Under the pieces are notes generated by a model. The model was not told the origin of the DNA and ran no database searches. It saw only the letters and a list, made by a program, of their open reading frames with translations. Below, one piece after another: positions 15,626 to 24,556 of a stretch of DNA of 64,000 nt (its first letter is position 1; each line of letters starts with the position of its first letter). The translations under genes were made by a program, and so were the position numbers. Origin of the DNA: Clostridium sp. BNL1100 (GTDB lineage Bacteria > Bacillota > Clostridia > Acetivibrionales > DSM-1351); NCBI RefSeq assembly GCF_000244875.1, contig NC_016791.1, forward strand, positions 248,001-312,000. Direction: 5' to 3'.

Positions 15626-16167
15626 TTATTTTCCTCCTCAATTATTTTTCTGATGGCCTTTTTAGCCCGACTTAGACGTTGTCGTACAGCGTCGCCCGAA
15701 ATACATAGGACATCTGCGATTTCATTGTTTGACAAATCATATAAATGCTTTAGCATAACAATGTCCAGATACTCCTTATTCAACTTATTAAGTTTCATCT
15801 TCAGTTCGTTAAAACTTTCGTCAGCAATAATATGATCTAGAGGTAATTCGCCTGTATCAGCCTCCTCGGGCAGCTCAGTCTTTTCATTTGTAAACTGTTT
15901 GTCTCGCTTGCGATAAATATCTATGGCCGTGCTTTTGATAATAATAACGATTAAAGCCCTTGTTTTGTGACATTTAATATCTGAAATATCAGGAATATAA
16001 TTTATAATCTTTAACAGTGCATCATGTACAGCGTCCTCTGCAAGATAGCGATCCCTGAGAATACTGAATGCAACATTGTACATTGCACTCTCATAATATG
16101 TATAAAGAGCAGTAAATTTATTTCTCTCGTCTTCTGTCTCCAGAACTGATAGAAAGAATTCCAGCAA
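15622..16167 (-). CDS. Sigma-70 family RNA polymerase sigma factor (ECF type)
   Basis: A 181-residue sigma factor. Region 2 spans about 20-90 (AMYNVAFSILRDRYLAEDAV with the -10-binding DALLKI segment). Region 4 spans about 120-176, with LNKEYLDIVMLKHLYDLSNN and the HTH EIADVLCISGDAVRQRLSRA. Region 1.1 and region 3 are missing. It starts at TTG 16167 behind GGAGGG. It forms an operon with the DUF4367 gene and probably controls the secreted protein gene downstream and its own transcription. It is divergent from the lipoprotein gene at 16352. Confidence 0.9.
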   Translation of the reverse strand: MLEFFLSVLETEDERNKFTALYTYYESAMYNVAFSILRDRYLAEDAVHDALLKIINYIPDISDIKCHKTRALIVIIIKSTAIDIYRKRDKQFTNEKTELPEEADTGELPLDHIIADESFNELKMKLNKLNKEYLDIVMLKHLYDLSNNEIADVLCISGDAVRQRLSRAKKAIRKIIEEENK

Positions 16168-16264
16168 AATAATCCCTCCAATTTACTTGTTAAAATGTGA
16201 ATAAGCATACTAAATTTACAATATTTTAGTAATTTTTACAATGTTAAAATTCATATATCTTTTA

Positions 16265-16297
16265 TTGACATATTACATATTATGGTGTAATATGTAA
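16265..16297 (+). promoter_or_regulatory. Promoter with a perfect 10-bp inverted repeat operator
   Basis: TTGACA (16265-16270), 17 nt and TAATAT (16288-16293). TTACATATTA (16273-16282) and TAATATGTAA (16288-16297) are perfect inverted repeats separated by 5 nt, filling the spacer and -10. A repressor bound here would block the promoter of the lipoprotein gene. The regulator is unknown. Confidence 0.6.
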
Positions 16298-16351
16298 CGA
16301 GCTTTAAAAATGGGTGAAAATTACATTAAGGCATAACAATGAGGACAATTT

Positions 16352-16951
16352 ATGAAAAGGAGTTTTTTATTATTTTTTGCTGCCGTTATCATTTCAGCAC
16401 TATGTGCTTGCGAATCAGTATCAAATTCTAAAGACAATTCATTAGCATCATCATCCGCAATAACTACACATGACAGTTTAATAGACGATAACATACCAAG
16501 CGTAGATTCAGACATAAAAAAATCACATAAAACAAGCGTGGAAAACGAGGATTGGATAATAGTAGATAAAAGCGTAACCGTAAAAGGTTTGGATTATATT
16601 GTAAATGCATATAAAAAATGCGACAAATCAGAACTATTTGAAGCCGACGAAGGAAGAACTTTTTTGCTGATTGATATTACCGTAAAAAATAATTCAAAGA
16701 AAACAGCAGCTATAAGTTCAGAAACAATGTTCGATCTTACAGACAGGTTTGGAACATCCTATAATAATACGTCGCTGGGAGCTCTTTCTTGTCTTGATGA
16801 TGAAAATATGGAACAACTGGACAGGCATTTAGCGGCATCTTCTGAGTTCAGGGGAGGCATTGCATTTGAAATACCAAAAGTCACAAAAGGCTTGAGACTG
16901 ATTATTCAAGGGCCCGCAGGAGATGGTCGTTCTCCGGTAATACTCTACTAG
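16352..16951 (+). CDS. DUF4352-like lipoprotein
   Basis: A 199-residue exported lipoprotein: MKRSFLLFFAAVIISALCAC carries the signal sequence and a lipobox with Cys18/Cys20, followed by a low-complexity Ser/Asp linker (21-60). The C-terminal domain (about 75-199) is immunoglobulin-like with FLLIDITVKNNSKKTAAISS and RFGTSYNNTSL, the core pattern of DUF4352/TelA-like proteins. The function of these domains is not established; many are stress-induced. The promoter has a palindromic operator, so it is probably tightly regulated. It is divergent from the sigma operon. Confidence 0.75.
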   Translation: MKRSFLLFFAAVIISALCACESVSNSKDNSLASSSAITTHDSLIDDNIPSVDSDIKKSHKTSVENEDWIIVDKSVTVKGLDYIVNAYKKCDKSELFEADEGRTFLLIDITVKNNSKKTAAISSETMFDLTDRFGTSYNNTSLGALSCLDDENMEQLDRHLAASSEFRGGIAFEIPKVTKGLRLIIQGPAGDGRSPVILY

Positions 16952-17064
16952 ATTTTAAGCATATTACCCCTAAAGCTATTTTAAATAGATGCTGGTATAT
17001 AATTATAATATGATATATTATGGATTCTAAAAGGCATCTATATAGCAATCAAGGAGGGGTTTTT

Positions 17065-18390
17065 GTGCGTAAAACCAGATATAGGAACAGACGCAGAAAG
17101 TTTTTAACAATATTTATAGTAATTTTTATGGCAGCCTTAACAGTTGTGTCAGGGTATGCAGCTCTGCTTTACAGTCGTGATAACCACTACAACCGTGGGA
17201 GCGACGATAAAGATATGGGGGTAGATACCTCTTATCAAACCAATACTGCGACAACATCTACATCTACACCCGCTAATACTTCAGGGGAACCTGTTCAAGA
17301 AAGTGATAAACTTAAGGAACAGATTATGAGTATGAGCCTGGATGAAAAAATCGGTCAGATGGTGATAGTTGGTATAGATGGATATGTGGCAGATGAACAT
17401 GCAAGGCAAATGATTGAAGAAAATAATGTGGGAGGATTTATCCTCTTTAAAAGTAATATACAGAATTCCAACCAGATGCTTGGATTGTTGAATTCGTTAA
17501 AAAGTATAAATCGGGCAAACAAGGTACCTTTATTTCTTTCAGTAGATGAAGAGGGAGGAAGAGTTTCCAGACTCCCCGACGAATTTCTTAAAATTCCTTC
17601 AAATAAAACCATCGGTAAACTCAATAACAGTTCTGTGTCACACCAAGTGGGCAGTATAATTGGTGAAGAACTTAAATCCTTTGGAATGAACATGGATTTT
17701 GCACCTGTCCTTGACATTAACAGCAATCCAAAGAATCCAGTTATAGGTGACAGATCTTTCGGAACAGCTCCGGATTTGGTGAGTAAACTTGGAATTCAGA
17801 CCATGCAGGGCTTGCAGTCACAAAACATTATTCCCGTTGTAAAGCATTTTCCCGGTCATGGTGATACGTCGACGGATTCACATGTGGGACTTCCAAGGGT
17901 TAATAATGATTTAAAAAGGCTTAGAAACTTTGAGTTAAGACCTTTTGCTGATGCAATAGAAAATGGGGCGGAGGCAGTAATGGTAGCACATATACTGTTA
18001 CCCAAAATAGATCCTGAAAACCCGGCGTCTTTCTCCAGAACCATCATTTCTGACATACTTAGAACAGAGATGAATTATGATGGGGTTGTTATTACAGATG
18101 ATTTTACAATGGGGGCAATAGTAAAGAACTATAATATCGGTCAGGCGGCAGTAAAGTCTATACTTGCGGGAAGTGATATAGTCCTAGTGTGCCATGATTA
18201 TGATAAACAGAAGGCAGTAATTTCTGCTCTGAAAAATGCCGCTCAGTCGGGACAGTTGCCTTTGGACCGGATTGACCAGAGTGTTACAAGGATACTGCGG
18301 CTAAAGCAGGAACACGAAATTACTGATGATCCTGCAAATGCAGTAGATCCTAAGTCCATAAATGACAAAATCAGAGCTTTGCTAAAATAG
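17065..18390 (+). CDS. nagZ: Beta-N-acetylhexosaminidase, glycoside hydrolase family 3
   Basis: Membrane-anchored GH3 enzyme that removes GlcNAc from muropeptides or other glycans during wall recycling. An Arg-rich N-terminus and TM helix (about 13-34) lead to a Thr/Ser linker and the GH3 TIM barrel (about 75-420): SVDEEGGRVSRLP, MDFAPVLDINSNP, the NagZ-specific KHFPGHGDTSTDSHVGLP (260-277) that supplies the His/Asp acid-base dyad, and ITDDFTMGAI holding the nucleophile Asp (345/346). GTG 17065 follows AAGGAGGGG; the in-frame ATG at 17020 lies upstream of that SD. Single-domain architecture fits Firmicute NagZ homologues without the C-terminal domain. Confidence 0.92.
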   Translation: MRKTRYRNRRRKFLTIFIVIFMAALTVVSGYAALLYSRDNHYNRGSDDKDMGVDTSYQTNTATTSTSTPANTSGEPVQESDKLKEQIMSMSLDEKIGQMVIVGIDGYVADEHARQMIEENNVGGFILFKSNIQNSNQMLGLLNSLKSINRANKVPLFLSVDEEGGRVSRLPDEFLKIPSNKTIGKLNNSSVSHQVGSIIGEELKSFGMNMDFAPVLDINSNPKNPVIGDRSFGTAPDLVSKLGIQTMQGLQSQNIIPVVKHFPGHGDTSTDSHVGLPRVNNDLKRLRNFELRPFADAIENGAEAVMVAHILLPKIDPENPASFSRTIISDILRTEMNYDGVVITDDFTMGAIVKNYNIGQAAVKSILAGSDIVLVCHDYDKQKAVISALKNAAQSGQLPLDRIDQSVTRILRLKQEHEITDDPANAVDPKSINDKIRALLK

Positions 18391-18488
18391 CATATTTTGT
18401 AATTTATTGTTTAAAAAAGTACTTTAAATGAATACCCCCGTCTGATATAATAACTATGCTTGTTTAACATATTAAAGGAGGAAAGTTG

Positions 18489-20051
18489 ATGGGGGTTGAA
18501 ACAACCAAAATATTTATTGCTATGTGCTCTTACATGGTATTGGTTATTGGTATTGGGATTTATTTTGCAAAGCGTGCTAATGAGAGCAGTGAGAACTATT
18601 TTATAGGTGGAAGGTCACTGGGGCCGTGGGTGGCTGCCATGAGTGCGGAAGCTTCGGATATGAGCGGATGGCTCTTGATGGGTCTGCCGGGAGTAGCATA
18701 TTGGTGTGGACTGAGTGATGCCATATGGACGGCAATAGGTCTGGGAGTGGGAACGTACATAAACTGGCTGCTTGTAGCAAAAAGGCTCCGAAGATATTCA
18801 ACCGTAGCAGGGGATTCGATTACAATTCCAGACTATTTCAGTAACAGATTTAAGGAAAAAAGAAAAGTACTTATGACTATAGCAGCGCTGTTTATACTGG
18901 TGTTCTTTACCGTTTATGCATCAAGCTGCTTTGTTACTGTTGGTAAACTTTTCAGTACCTTATTTGGACTAAAATATCAGTACATGATGATTGCGGGAGC
19001 GGCATTTGTTATTATATATACCTTTTTGGGGGGATTTCTTGCGGAAAGTGTATCAGACTTTATGCAGGGAGTAGTTATGATATTTGCCCTGTGCACTATT
19101 CTGGTAGTGGGAGTACGTGCCGCAGGCGGTATCTCGGGTGTTCTTGACAATGTAAGACAAATACCCGGCTTTTTAGATTTCTTTGGGATTGCTCAGCCTG
19201 AAACAGTCAATGGTATTCAGCAGTTGGGAAGTGCCGGAAATCCTTTGTTTGGTAATGCGGGGAAATACGGTTTCCTTACTATAATATCAACTCTGTCATG
19301 GGGATTGGGTTATTTCGGGGTACCTCAGGTATTGCTTAGATTTATGGCTATCAGAAAAGTTGATGAACTTGGAAAATCAAGAAGGATTGCCACTGTTTGG
19401 TGTGTAATATCTTTGTTTGCGGCAGTTGCAATAGGTATTATAGGTAGAAGCCTGTATCCTACAGAATTACTGACAAAGAGTGCATCCGAGAGTATATTCA
19501 TAGTATTGTCCTCTAATTTGCTCCCTGCATTGATAGCAGGTATAGTTATGGCGGGTATTCTTGCAGCTACCATAAGTTCGTCAGATTCCTACCTGCTTAT
19601 AGCAGCTTCGGCTTTCTCAAAAAATATTTACCAGGGAATTATGAAAAAGGAGGCCAACGACAAGCAGGTTATGCTGGTTTCACGTATCACACTTGTGTTG
19701 GTTGCACTCATAGGAGTAATCATTGCATTGGACGAAAACAGTATCATATTTAAGGTTGTTGCATTCGCATGGGCAGGGTTTGGTGCAACCTTTGGCCCAA
19801 TTATGCTATTTTCACTGTTCTGGAAGAGAACAACAAGAGCAGGTGCCATCGCTGGAATGCTCACAGGCGGAGGAATGGTTTTTGTATGGTCACTGCTTAT
19901 AAAGCCATTAGGCGGGATTTTTGGTATCTATGAACTGTTTCCGGCATTCGTTCTGTCCTGTATTGCCATCGTACTGTTTTCAGTTGTGTCAGGTGCACCC
20001 TCAAAAGAAATTCAGGATGATTTTGAACGTGCAAAGACATTGGAATGCTAA
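18489..20051 (+). CDS. putP: Sodium/proline symporter
   Basis: Na+-coupled solute symporter of the SSS family, 520 residues with about 13 TM helices. Diagnostic segments are ENYFIGGRSLGPWVAAMSAE and ASDMSGWLLMGLPG near the N-terminus, GYFGVPQVLLRFMAIRK in the centre and GILAATISSSDSYLLIAASA in TM8, where the Ser/Thr residues bind Na+. These match PutP, which imports proline for nutrition or osmoprotection. ATG 18489 lies 6 nt after AAAGGAGG; the overlapping TTG 18486 is an alternative. It is monocistronic with its own terminator. Confidence 0.94.
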   Translation: MGVETTKIFIAMCSYMVLVIGIGIYFAKRANESSENYFIGGRSLGPWVAAMSAEASDMSGWLLMGLPGVAYWCGLSDAIWTAIGLGVGTYINWLLVAKRLRRYSTVAGDSITIPDYFSNRFKEKRKVLMTIAALFILVFFTVYASSCFVTVGKLFSTLFGLKYQYMMIAGAAFVIIYTFLGGFLAESVSDFMQGVVMIFALCTILVVGVRAAGGISGVLDNVRQIPGFLDFFGIAQPETVNGIQQLGSAGNPLFGNAGKYGFLTIISTLSWGLGYFGVPQVLLRFMAIRKVDELGKSRRIATVWCVISLFAAVAIGIIGRSLYPTELLTKSASESIFIVLSSNLLPALIAGIVMAGILAATISSSDSYLLIAASAFSKNIYQGIMKKEANDKQVMLVSRITLVLVALIGVIIALDENSIIFKVVAFAWAGFGATFGPIMLFSLFWKRTTRAGAIAGMLTGGGMVFVWSLLIKPLGGIFGIYELFPAFVLSCIAIVLFSVVSGAPSKEIQDDFERAKTLEC

Positions 20052-20090
20052 AAAACCTCAATTGATTTACTTATATTGTTGTTTACGTAA

Positions 20091-20127
20091 AAGAGACCGC
20101 TCTTATTCAAATAGACGGTCTTTTTTT
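20091..20127 (+). terminator. putP terminator
   Basis: AGACCG (20094-20099) pairs with CGGTCT (20116-20121), flanked by A-rich and T7 sequence. Confidence 0.7.
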
Positions 20128-20210
20128 ATATAACTCACTCATTCGCATATACTCTTATTTTATGATATCCTGTTAGGGACAAATTAATTAATAGCCGGAG
20201 GAACTGTACA

Positions 20211-20687
20211 TTGGACGGAAAAAGAGATGAGAACACAAATTGGTGTCAATCCGTAGGAGGAATCGTACTAAAGGGAAATGAAGTACTCCTGGTTCGACAT
20301 ACATATGGAGCAGGTAAGGGAAAACTTATTATTCCCGGCGGATATGTTAAAATCAACGAAACACCCCAGGAAGCATTATGCAGAGAGGTTTTAGAGGAAA
20401 CTACCGTTGTCGCAAAACTATCTGGGCTGGTAGGTGTACGTTTTAACTTAAAAGACTGGTACGCAGTGTTCCTGATGGATTATGTTGAAGGAACGCCAAA
20501 TTCAGATAATAGAGAAAACAGCGAGGCTTTATTTATGGATATAAACGAGGCGGTAAAATCTCCTGATGTACCCGACTTGACAAGAGTAATCCTGAAAGGG
20601 GTTATAGAAAACAAAGATAATGCATTTGAAAATAAGCCTTTTGTTTCTCGTGAAAAACATGGAGAATACTCATTTTATGGGATTTAA
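20211..20687 (+). CDS. Nudix hydrolase
   Basis: A 158-residue NTP-pyrophosphohydrolase-fold enzyme that cleaves nucleoside diphosphate-X compounds. The Nudix box GGYVKINETPQEALCREVLE plus ETT occupies about 43-65 with the REVxEE metal-binding core intact. SVGGIVLKGNEVLLVRHTYG is the usual first beta-hairpin. It starts at TTG 20211, behind a CCGGAGG SD. Substrate unknown. It is monocistronic between putP and the cellulase gene. Confidence 0.88.
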   Translation: MDGKRDENTNWCQSVGGIVLKGNEVLLVRHTYGAGKGKLIIPGGYVKINETPQEALCREVLEETTVVAKLSGLVGVRFNLKDWYAVFLMDYVEGTPNSDNRENSEALFMDINEAVKSPDVPDLTRVILKGVIENKDNAFENKPFVSREKHGEYSFYGI

Positions 20688-20707
20688 TTAAATTTTACCG
20701 GAGATAG

Positions 20708-20738
20708 GAACGACGCACAGCAGCGTTGTTCTTTTTTT
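20708..20738 (+). terminator. Nudix gene terminator
   Basis: GAACGACGC (20708-20716) pairs with GCGTTGTTC (20723-20731, one wobble), followed by T7. Confidence 0.8.
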
Positions 20739-20762
20739 ATCTTAATATTTTATGCCTAAATC

Positions 20763-20792
20763 TGTACAAACTACAGGGTAAAATTGTATAAT
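20763..20792 (+). promoter_or_regulatory. Possible promoter of the GH9 gene
   Basis: TATAAT at 20787-20792 with TGTACA (20763-20768) 18 nt upstream, leaving a leader of about 120 nt before the GH9 start. The -35 is weak. Confidence 0.35.
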
Positions 20793-20916
20793 TAAGAAAG
20801 TTAAGTAATATTTGTATTAATTTAAATCCTACTCTTAAACACTCTTCGTTTATCGATATAATTCCAGCCGGAAGCTCAAATTTTAAGAAAATTTAATTTG
20901 TAATGGAGGTATTATC

Positions 20917-23067
20917 ATGAGGAAAAAATTCCTTAAAACAACCAGTTTCATGCTAATCACGTCACTGCTGTTGTCACTATTTGTTTATGCTCCGACAACT
21001 GCAGAAGCAGCGGCTTCGCCACGTGCGGGAGGCGCATTTTACAATTATGGCGAAGCTATGCAGAAGTCAATTCTTTTTTACAAGGCCAATCGTCTTGGTG
21101 ATTTACCCGACAACTATGTTCTGCCCTACAGAGGTGATGCAGCAATGACGGACGGAAAGGATGTAGGTCTTGACCTGACCGGAGGATGGGCAGATGCCGG
21201 AGACGGAATAAAATTTACACATCCTATGTCATATGCAGCAGGACAATTGGAATGGGCTGTTTACGAATATCGTGATGCCTTTGAAAAGTCAGGGCAACTG
21301 GACGACATCCTCGATGAGATCAAGTGGGCTACGGACTTCTTTATTAAGGCACACCCAAGTCCGGATGTATTGTATTACATGTGCGGCTATGAAGAATCAG
21401 ACCATTCTGTGTGGATACCCCACGAATTGCTGGATTATAAAACAGACAGAAAGTCATTCAAGGTTGACCCTACAACACCGGGTTCAGACGTAGCAGGCCA
21501 AACTGCGGCAGCATTGGCTATTGCTTCAATTATATTTGAGCCCACAGACCCCACATATGCAGAAACCTGTCTTACACATGCAAAGCAGCTGTTTAAATTT
21601 GCTGATACATATAGAGGTAAAAATCCTCTGAAAACACTGTATCCTTCAGGAAGTTATGTGGATGACCTGGCATGGGGTGCAATATGGCTGTATATTAAAA
21701 CACAGGATGCAACTTATCTGGATAAGGCAAAGTCAATCCTTCCCGCTACCATTTTAGGTGGGCAACATACGCACTGCTGGGATGACGTAAGCTACGGTGC
21801 AGCTCTAAAGATAGCACAGGCAGGCCATGATGAGAGTTACGCTGCAATGGTTGAAAAGAATCTTGATTATTGGATGCCGGGGACAGGAATAAAATACACT
21901 CCCGGAGGACTTGCGTGGCTTTCACAATGGGGCTCCCTTCGTTATGCAACAACTGCGGCATTTTTAGCATTTGTTTGGTCTGATGATAAAACAATAGGAA
22001 CTGCTTCCAAAAAGCAGACCTATCACGATTTTGCAGAAAGACAGGTAAACTATGCACTTGGAGATAATCCCCGCGGAGGCAGCTACGAAGTAGGATTTGG
22101 GGAAAATGCACCTGAGCATCCTCACCACAGAACTGCACATGGTTCATGGACAAGCATGCTTAACGTCCCAACTTTCCATAGACATATTCTCTACGGAGCA
22201 TTGGTAGGAGGCCCTTCCTCAGACGACAGCTGGAAGGACGATATCAAAGATTATACATTGAATGAAGTAGCAACAGACTATAATGCCGGCTTTGTAGGCT
22301 GTCTGGCTAAAATGTACGGTATGTACGGAGGAAACCCACTGGTAAACTGGCCGAAGCCTGAGAATTTCAGATCACCTCAGGATAACCTGACAGAATATTT
22401 TACAAGGGGTTGGATTATATATGAGGGCTATGGCAAGCTGAAAGTTATGTTCCAGATAAATAATCGCTCAGCGTGGCCTGCAACCATGAAGGACAAGATG
22501 TCCACCCGTTATTTTATGGATTTATCAGAAATATTTGAAGCCGGGGGTACAGTAAATGACGTACAATTAACCCTTGAGGACAGTCAGGGTGCAAAACTTG
22601 TCGGACTCAAGCAATACAAGGATAATATATATTACTTTACAGTAGATTTTACAGGTACACAGATAATGCCCGCGGAGTGGGAAATGTGTGAAAAAGATGC
22701 AACCGTACAGATTGAATACAAAAATGCCGCAGGTTCCAATGAAAATGACTGGTCATACCAAAACCTAAGCGGTCCGCCGGACTTTGATGCAGTATCCTTT
22801 GCAGGAATGTCCAAATACATACCCGTATATGACAACGGTAAGCTTCTTTGGGGAGAAGAACCCGCAGGAGGAGCACCTGAGATAAAGTACGGAGACATAA
22901 ACAATGATGGAAACATTGATGCAATAGATTTTGCCCTGCTCAAAAAAATACTTATGGGTGACACATCAGGCAACGTCAACTTGGCTGCCGCTGACTTCAA
23001 CAAGGATGGCGATATAAATGCCATTGATTATGCGGCGTTAAAGAGCTATTTACAGCGCGGCTATTAA
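20917..23067 (+). CDS. Cellulosomal endoglucanase, GH9-CBM3c-dockerin
   Basis: Secreted cellulase that cuts beta-1,4-glucan and docks onto a cellulosome scaffoldin. Signal peptide 1-32; GH9 (alpha/alpha)6 barrel about 38-475, with [12 protein letters not shown] (catalytic base Asp93 or Asp96), [10 protein letters not shown] and [11 protein letters not shown] with proton-donor Glu450. A CBM3c-like module spans about 480-635, which feeds single chains to the catalytic site. The type I dockerin (about 655-716) has two Ca-binding repeats, [19 protein letters not shown] and [19 protein letters not shown], with AI recognition pairs. Gly follows DAGD where most GH9 enzymes have His, Tyr or Asn. It is a solitary gene, apparently outside a cip-cel-type cluster. 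Confidence 0.95.
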   Translation: MRKKFLKTTSFMLITSLLLSLFVYAPTTAEAAASPRAGGAFYNYGEAMQKSILFYKANRLGDLPDNYVLPYRGDAAMTDGKDVGLDLTGGWADAGDGIKFTHPMSYAAGQLEWAVYEYRDAFEKSGQLDDILDEIKWATDFFIKAHPSPDVLYYMCGYEESDHSVWIPHELLDYKTDRKSFKVDPTTPGSDVAGQTAAALAIASIIFEPTDPTYAETCLTHAKQLFKFADTYRGKNPLKTLYPSGSYVDDLAWGAIWLYIKTQDATYLDKAKSILPATILGGQHTHCWDDVSYGAALKIAQAGHDESYAAMVEKNLDYWMPGTGIKYTPGGLAWLSQWGSLRYATTAAFLAFVWSDDKTIGTASKKQTYHDFAERQVNYALGDNPRGGSYEVGFGENAPEHPHHRTAHGSWTSMLNVPTFHRHILYGALVGGPSSDDSWKDDIKDYTLNEVATDYNAGFVGCLAKMYGMYGGNPLVNWPKPENFRSPQDNLTEYFTRGWIIYEGYGKLKVMFQINNRSAWPATMKDKMSTRYFMDLSEIFEAGGTVNDVQLTLEDSQGAKLVGLKQYKDNIYYFTVDFTGTQIMPAEWEMCEKDATVQIEYKNAAGSNENDWSYQNLSGPPDFDAVSFAGMSKYIPVYDNGKLLWGEEPAGGAPEIKYGDINNDGNIDAIDFALLKKILMGDTSGNVNLAAADFNKDGDINAIDYAALKSYLQRGY

Positions 23068-23071
23068 TAAT

Positions 23072-23369
23072 GAATAAAAGGGTTGTTGCGAATAGAAAGT
23101 TTTTCTATTTTAACACCGTACTCCCGTATAAAATTATATCAATGATTGCTTCCAAGATATTTGCAAGAATTTTTAGCGGCTCATCATAGGATATTTTACC
23201 GTCGCTCACATTCATCATCCATGATTCATTGTGTCGCTAATACCTACATCGTGTAGGTATTACGGTAAAATATCCATGTTCGCCGACAAACATCTTCAAA
23301 TATCTTTAACCAAGCTTCCATTGATACAATTTATACTCGCGTACAGGTTTTGCGACAACCCATTATTCT
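23072..23369. repeat. 298-bp nested palindromic element
   Basis: Two diverged inverted arms (about 23072-23201 and 23263-23369) align over their whole length. The outer ends are GAATAA/TTATTC and GGGTTGT/ACAACCC; the inner ends GGATATTTTACCG (23189-23201) and CGGTAAAATATCC (23263-23275) match perfectly. The middle carries TAATACCTAC-ATCGT-GTAGGTATTA (23238-23262), a perfect 10-bp hairpin, and a weaker hairpin at 23206-23232. The whole can fold into one long cruciform. It lies between convergent genes and overlaps the last codons of the downstream one. It may be a MITE-like repeat that also acts as a bidirectional terminator. Confidence 0.7.
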
Positions 23370-23950
23370 ATAAACCCTTTAATCAAATCAAAAGCCTTTC
23401 TTGCAGAATCCTTATGGTATTCCATAGAATAGGAATCGGCAAAGCCGTGATTTCCTTCCAACGTATGAACTTTAACGCCGGGTTTTTTTATACTGCTGAC
23501 AAAATCCCTTACATTGAAGGCTTTCTCATGACTTGGAAAAAGAAGCAAGGCAGGGCAGGATGGAGAAATACCGGTATAATCTCGTATTCTTGAACCATAA
23601 CAGCAGATAACGCCTGAAAAGAGTCCTGATTCACTGCAAAGCCATGCAGTAGTAGCGCCAATACTAAAGCCAATCAAAAAAATACGATTGTAGCTGCTCT
23701 CAAGTTGCTTTGCCAGGTTAATAACAATATCAGTTCCTTTGCAAAAACCTATATTGTCAGAGAAATACCTATAGGCAGCCTCCTGTTCACTATAATCAAA
23801 TGGATGTCCCAAACCACACAAATCAGGACACACAACGTCACAGCCGTACAAAGCAAATCTATTGGCAGTATCTGTTATAAAGCGGTTGACTCCGTAAATT
23901 TCATGTATAAGAATTATTAAATCTTTCGAATTATTAATTATACTTAACAT
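23363..23950 (-). CDS. Dienelactone hydrolase-like alpha/beta hydrolase
   Basis: A 195-residue single-domain alpha/beta hydrolase. ILIHEIYGVNRFITDTANRF is the DLH N-terminal oxyanion segment. The nucleophile elbow is GFSIGATTAW with Ser where classic dienelactone hydrolases use Cys. The late Asp/His region ends in LEGNHGFADSYSMEYHKDSA, the typical GxxHGF His motif. It probably cleaves a small ester or thioester; the substrate is unknown. ATG 23950 has GGCGAGGAA upstream. Its stop lies inside the right arm of the palindromic element, so the gene end and repeat end coincide. Confidence 0.82.
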   Translation of the reverse strand: MLSIINNSKDLIILIHEIYGVNRFITDTANRFALYGCDVVCPDLCGLGHPFDYSEQEAAYRYFSDNIGFCKGTDIVINLAKQLESSYNRIFLIGFSIGATTAWLCSESGLFSGVICCYGSRIRDYTGISPSCPALLLFPSHEKAFNVRDFVSSIKKPGVKVHTLEGNHGFADSYSMEYHKDSARKAFDLIKGFIE

Positions 23951-24064
23951 AATTCCTCGCCCGGTTTTATTTTTATACTAATATAATATTACTACAGAAT
24001 TTATTGACACTCAAAAGAACAAAAAGTAAACTAAAGATAAAATACAAAATCTGGGAGAGATTAC

Positions 24065-24535
24065 ATGGGAAAAAATTCAGAAAAGGCCCAGCAGTTGTTT
24101 AAAGATGGATATAACTGTTCCCAGGCCGTCTTTGGAGCTTTTAGCGATGAAATCGGTATAGAATTGAAAAGTGCTTTGAGGATAGCATCATCCTTCGGGG
24201 GTGGAATGGGAAGGCTTAGGGAGGTCTGCGGTGCTGTAAGCGGTATGTTCATGGTTGCGGGTATAATCTACGGATATGATGAACCCAAGGATAATGAAGC
24301 AAAAAAAGAACATTACAAGCTCATACAGGAGCTTGCCCGAAGGTTTACAAACATCAACGGGACAATAGTGTGCAGGGAACTGCTTGGACTGGGAACGGGG
24401 CCTGACAACCCTACTCCTGAGACAAGAACAGAGAGCTATTATAAAAAACGTCCCTGTGCGGAATATGTAAAGTGTGCTGCTGAGATAATGGAACAATACA
24501 TAAGTCAGAAAAAAGCAGAGGCTGTATCGGAATAG
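24065..24535 (+). CDS. C_GCAxxG_C_C family redox-type protein
   Basis: A 156-residue protein with the family signature: YNCSQAVFGAF (first Cys about 19), then SFGGGMGRLREVCGAVSGMF (GCAxxG-like block with Cys), further conserved Cys in VCRELLGL and in the C-terminal PCAEYVKCAAEI. The spaced cysteines suggest a metal or redox site, but no reaction is established. In anaerobes members often neighbour redox or metal genes; here it is convergent with a metal-exporting ATPase. Its end overlaps the terminator hairpin. Confidence 0.82.
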   Translation: MGKNSEKAQQLFKDGYNCSQAVFGAFSDEIGIELKSALRIASSFGGGMGRLREVCGAVSGMFMVAGIIYGYDEPKDNEAKKEHYKLIQELARRFTNINGTIVCRELLGLGTGPDNPTPETRTESYYKKRPCAEYVKCAAEIMEQYISQKKAEAVSE

Positions 24536-24548
24536 CGCCTCTGCTTTT
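24511..24548. terminator. Bidirectional terminator overlapping the end of the Cys-family gene
   Basis: AAAAGCAGAGGC (24511-24522) pairs with GCCTCTGCTTTT (24537-24548). T-runs on both strands suit both converging genes. Confidence 0.8.
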
Positions 24549-24556
24549 CAACTTTA

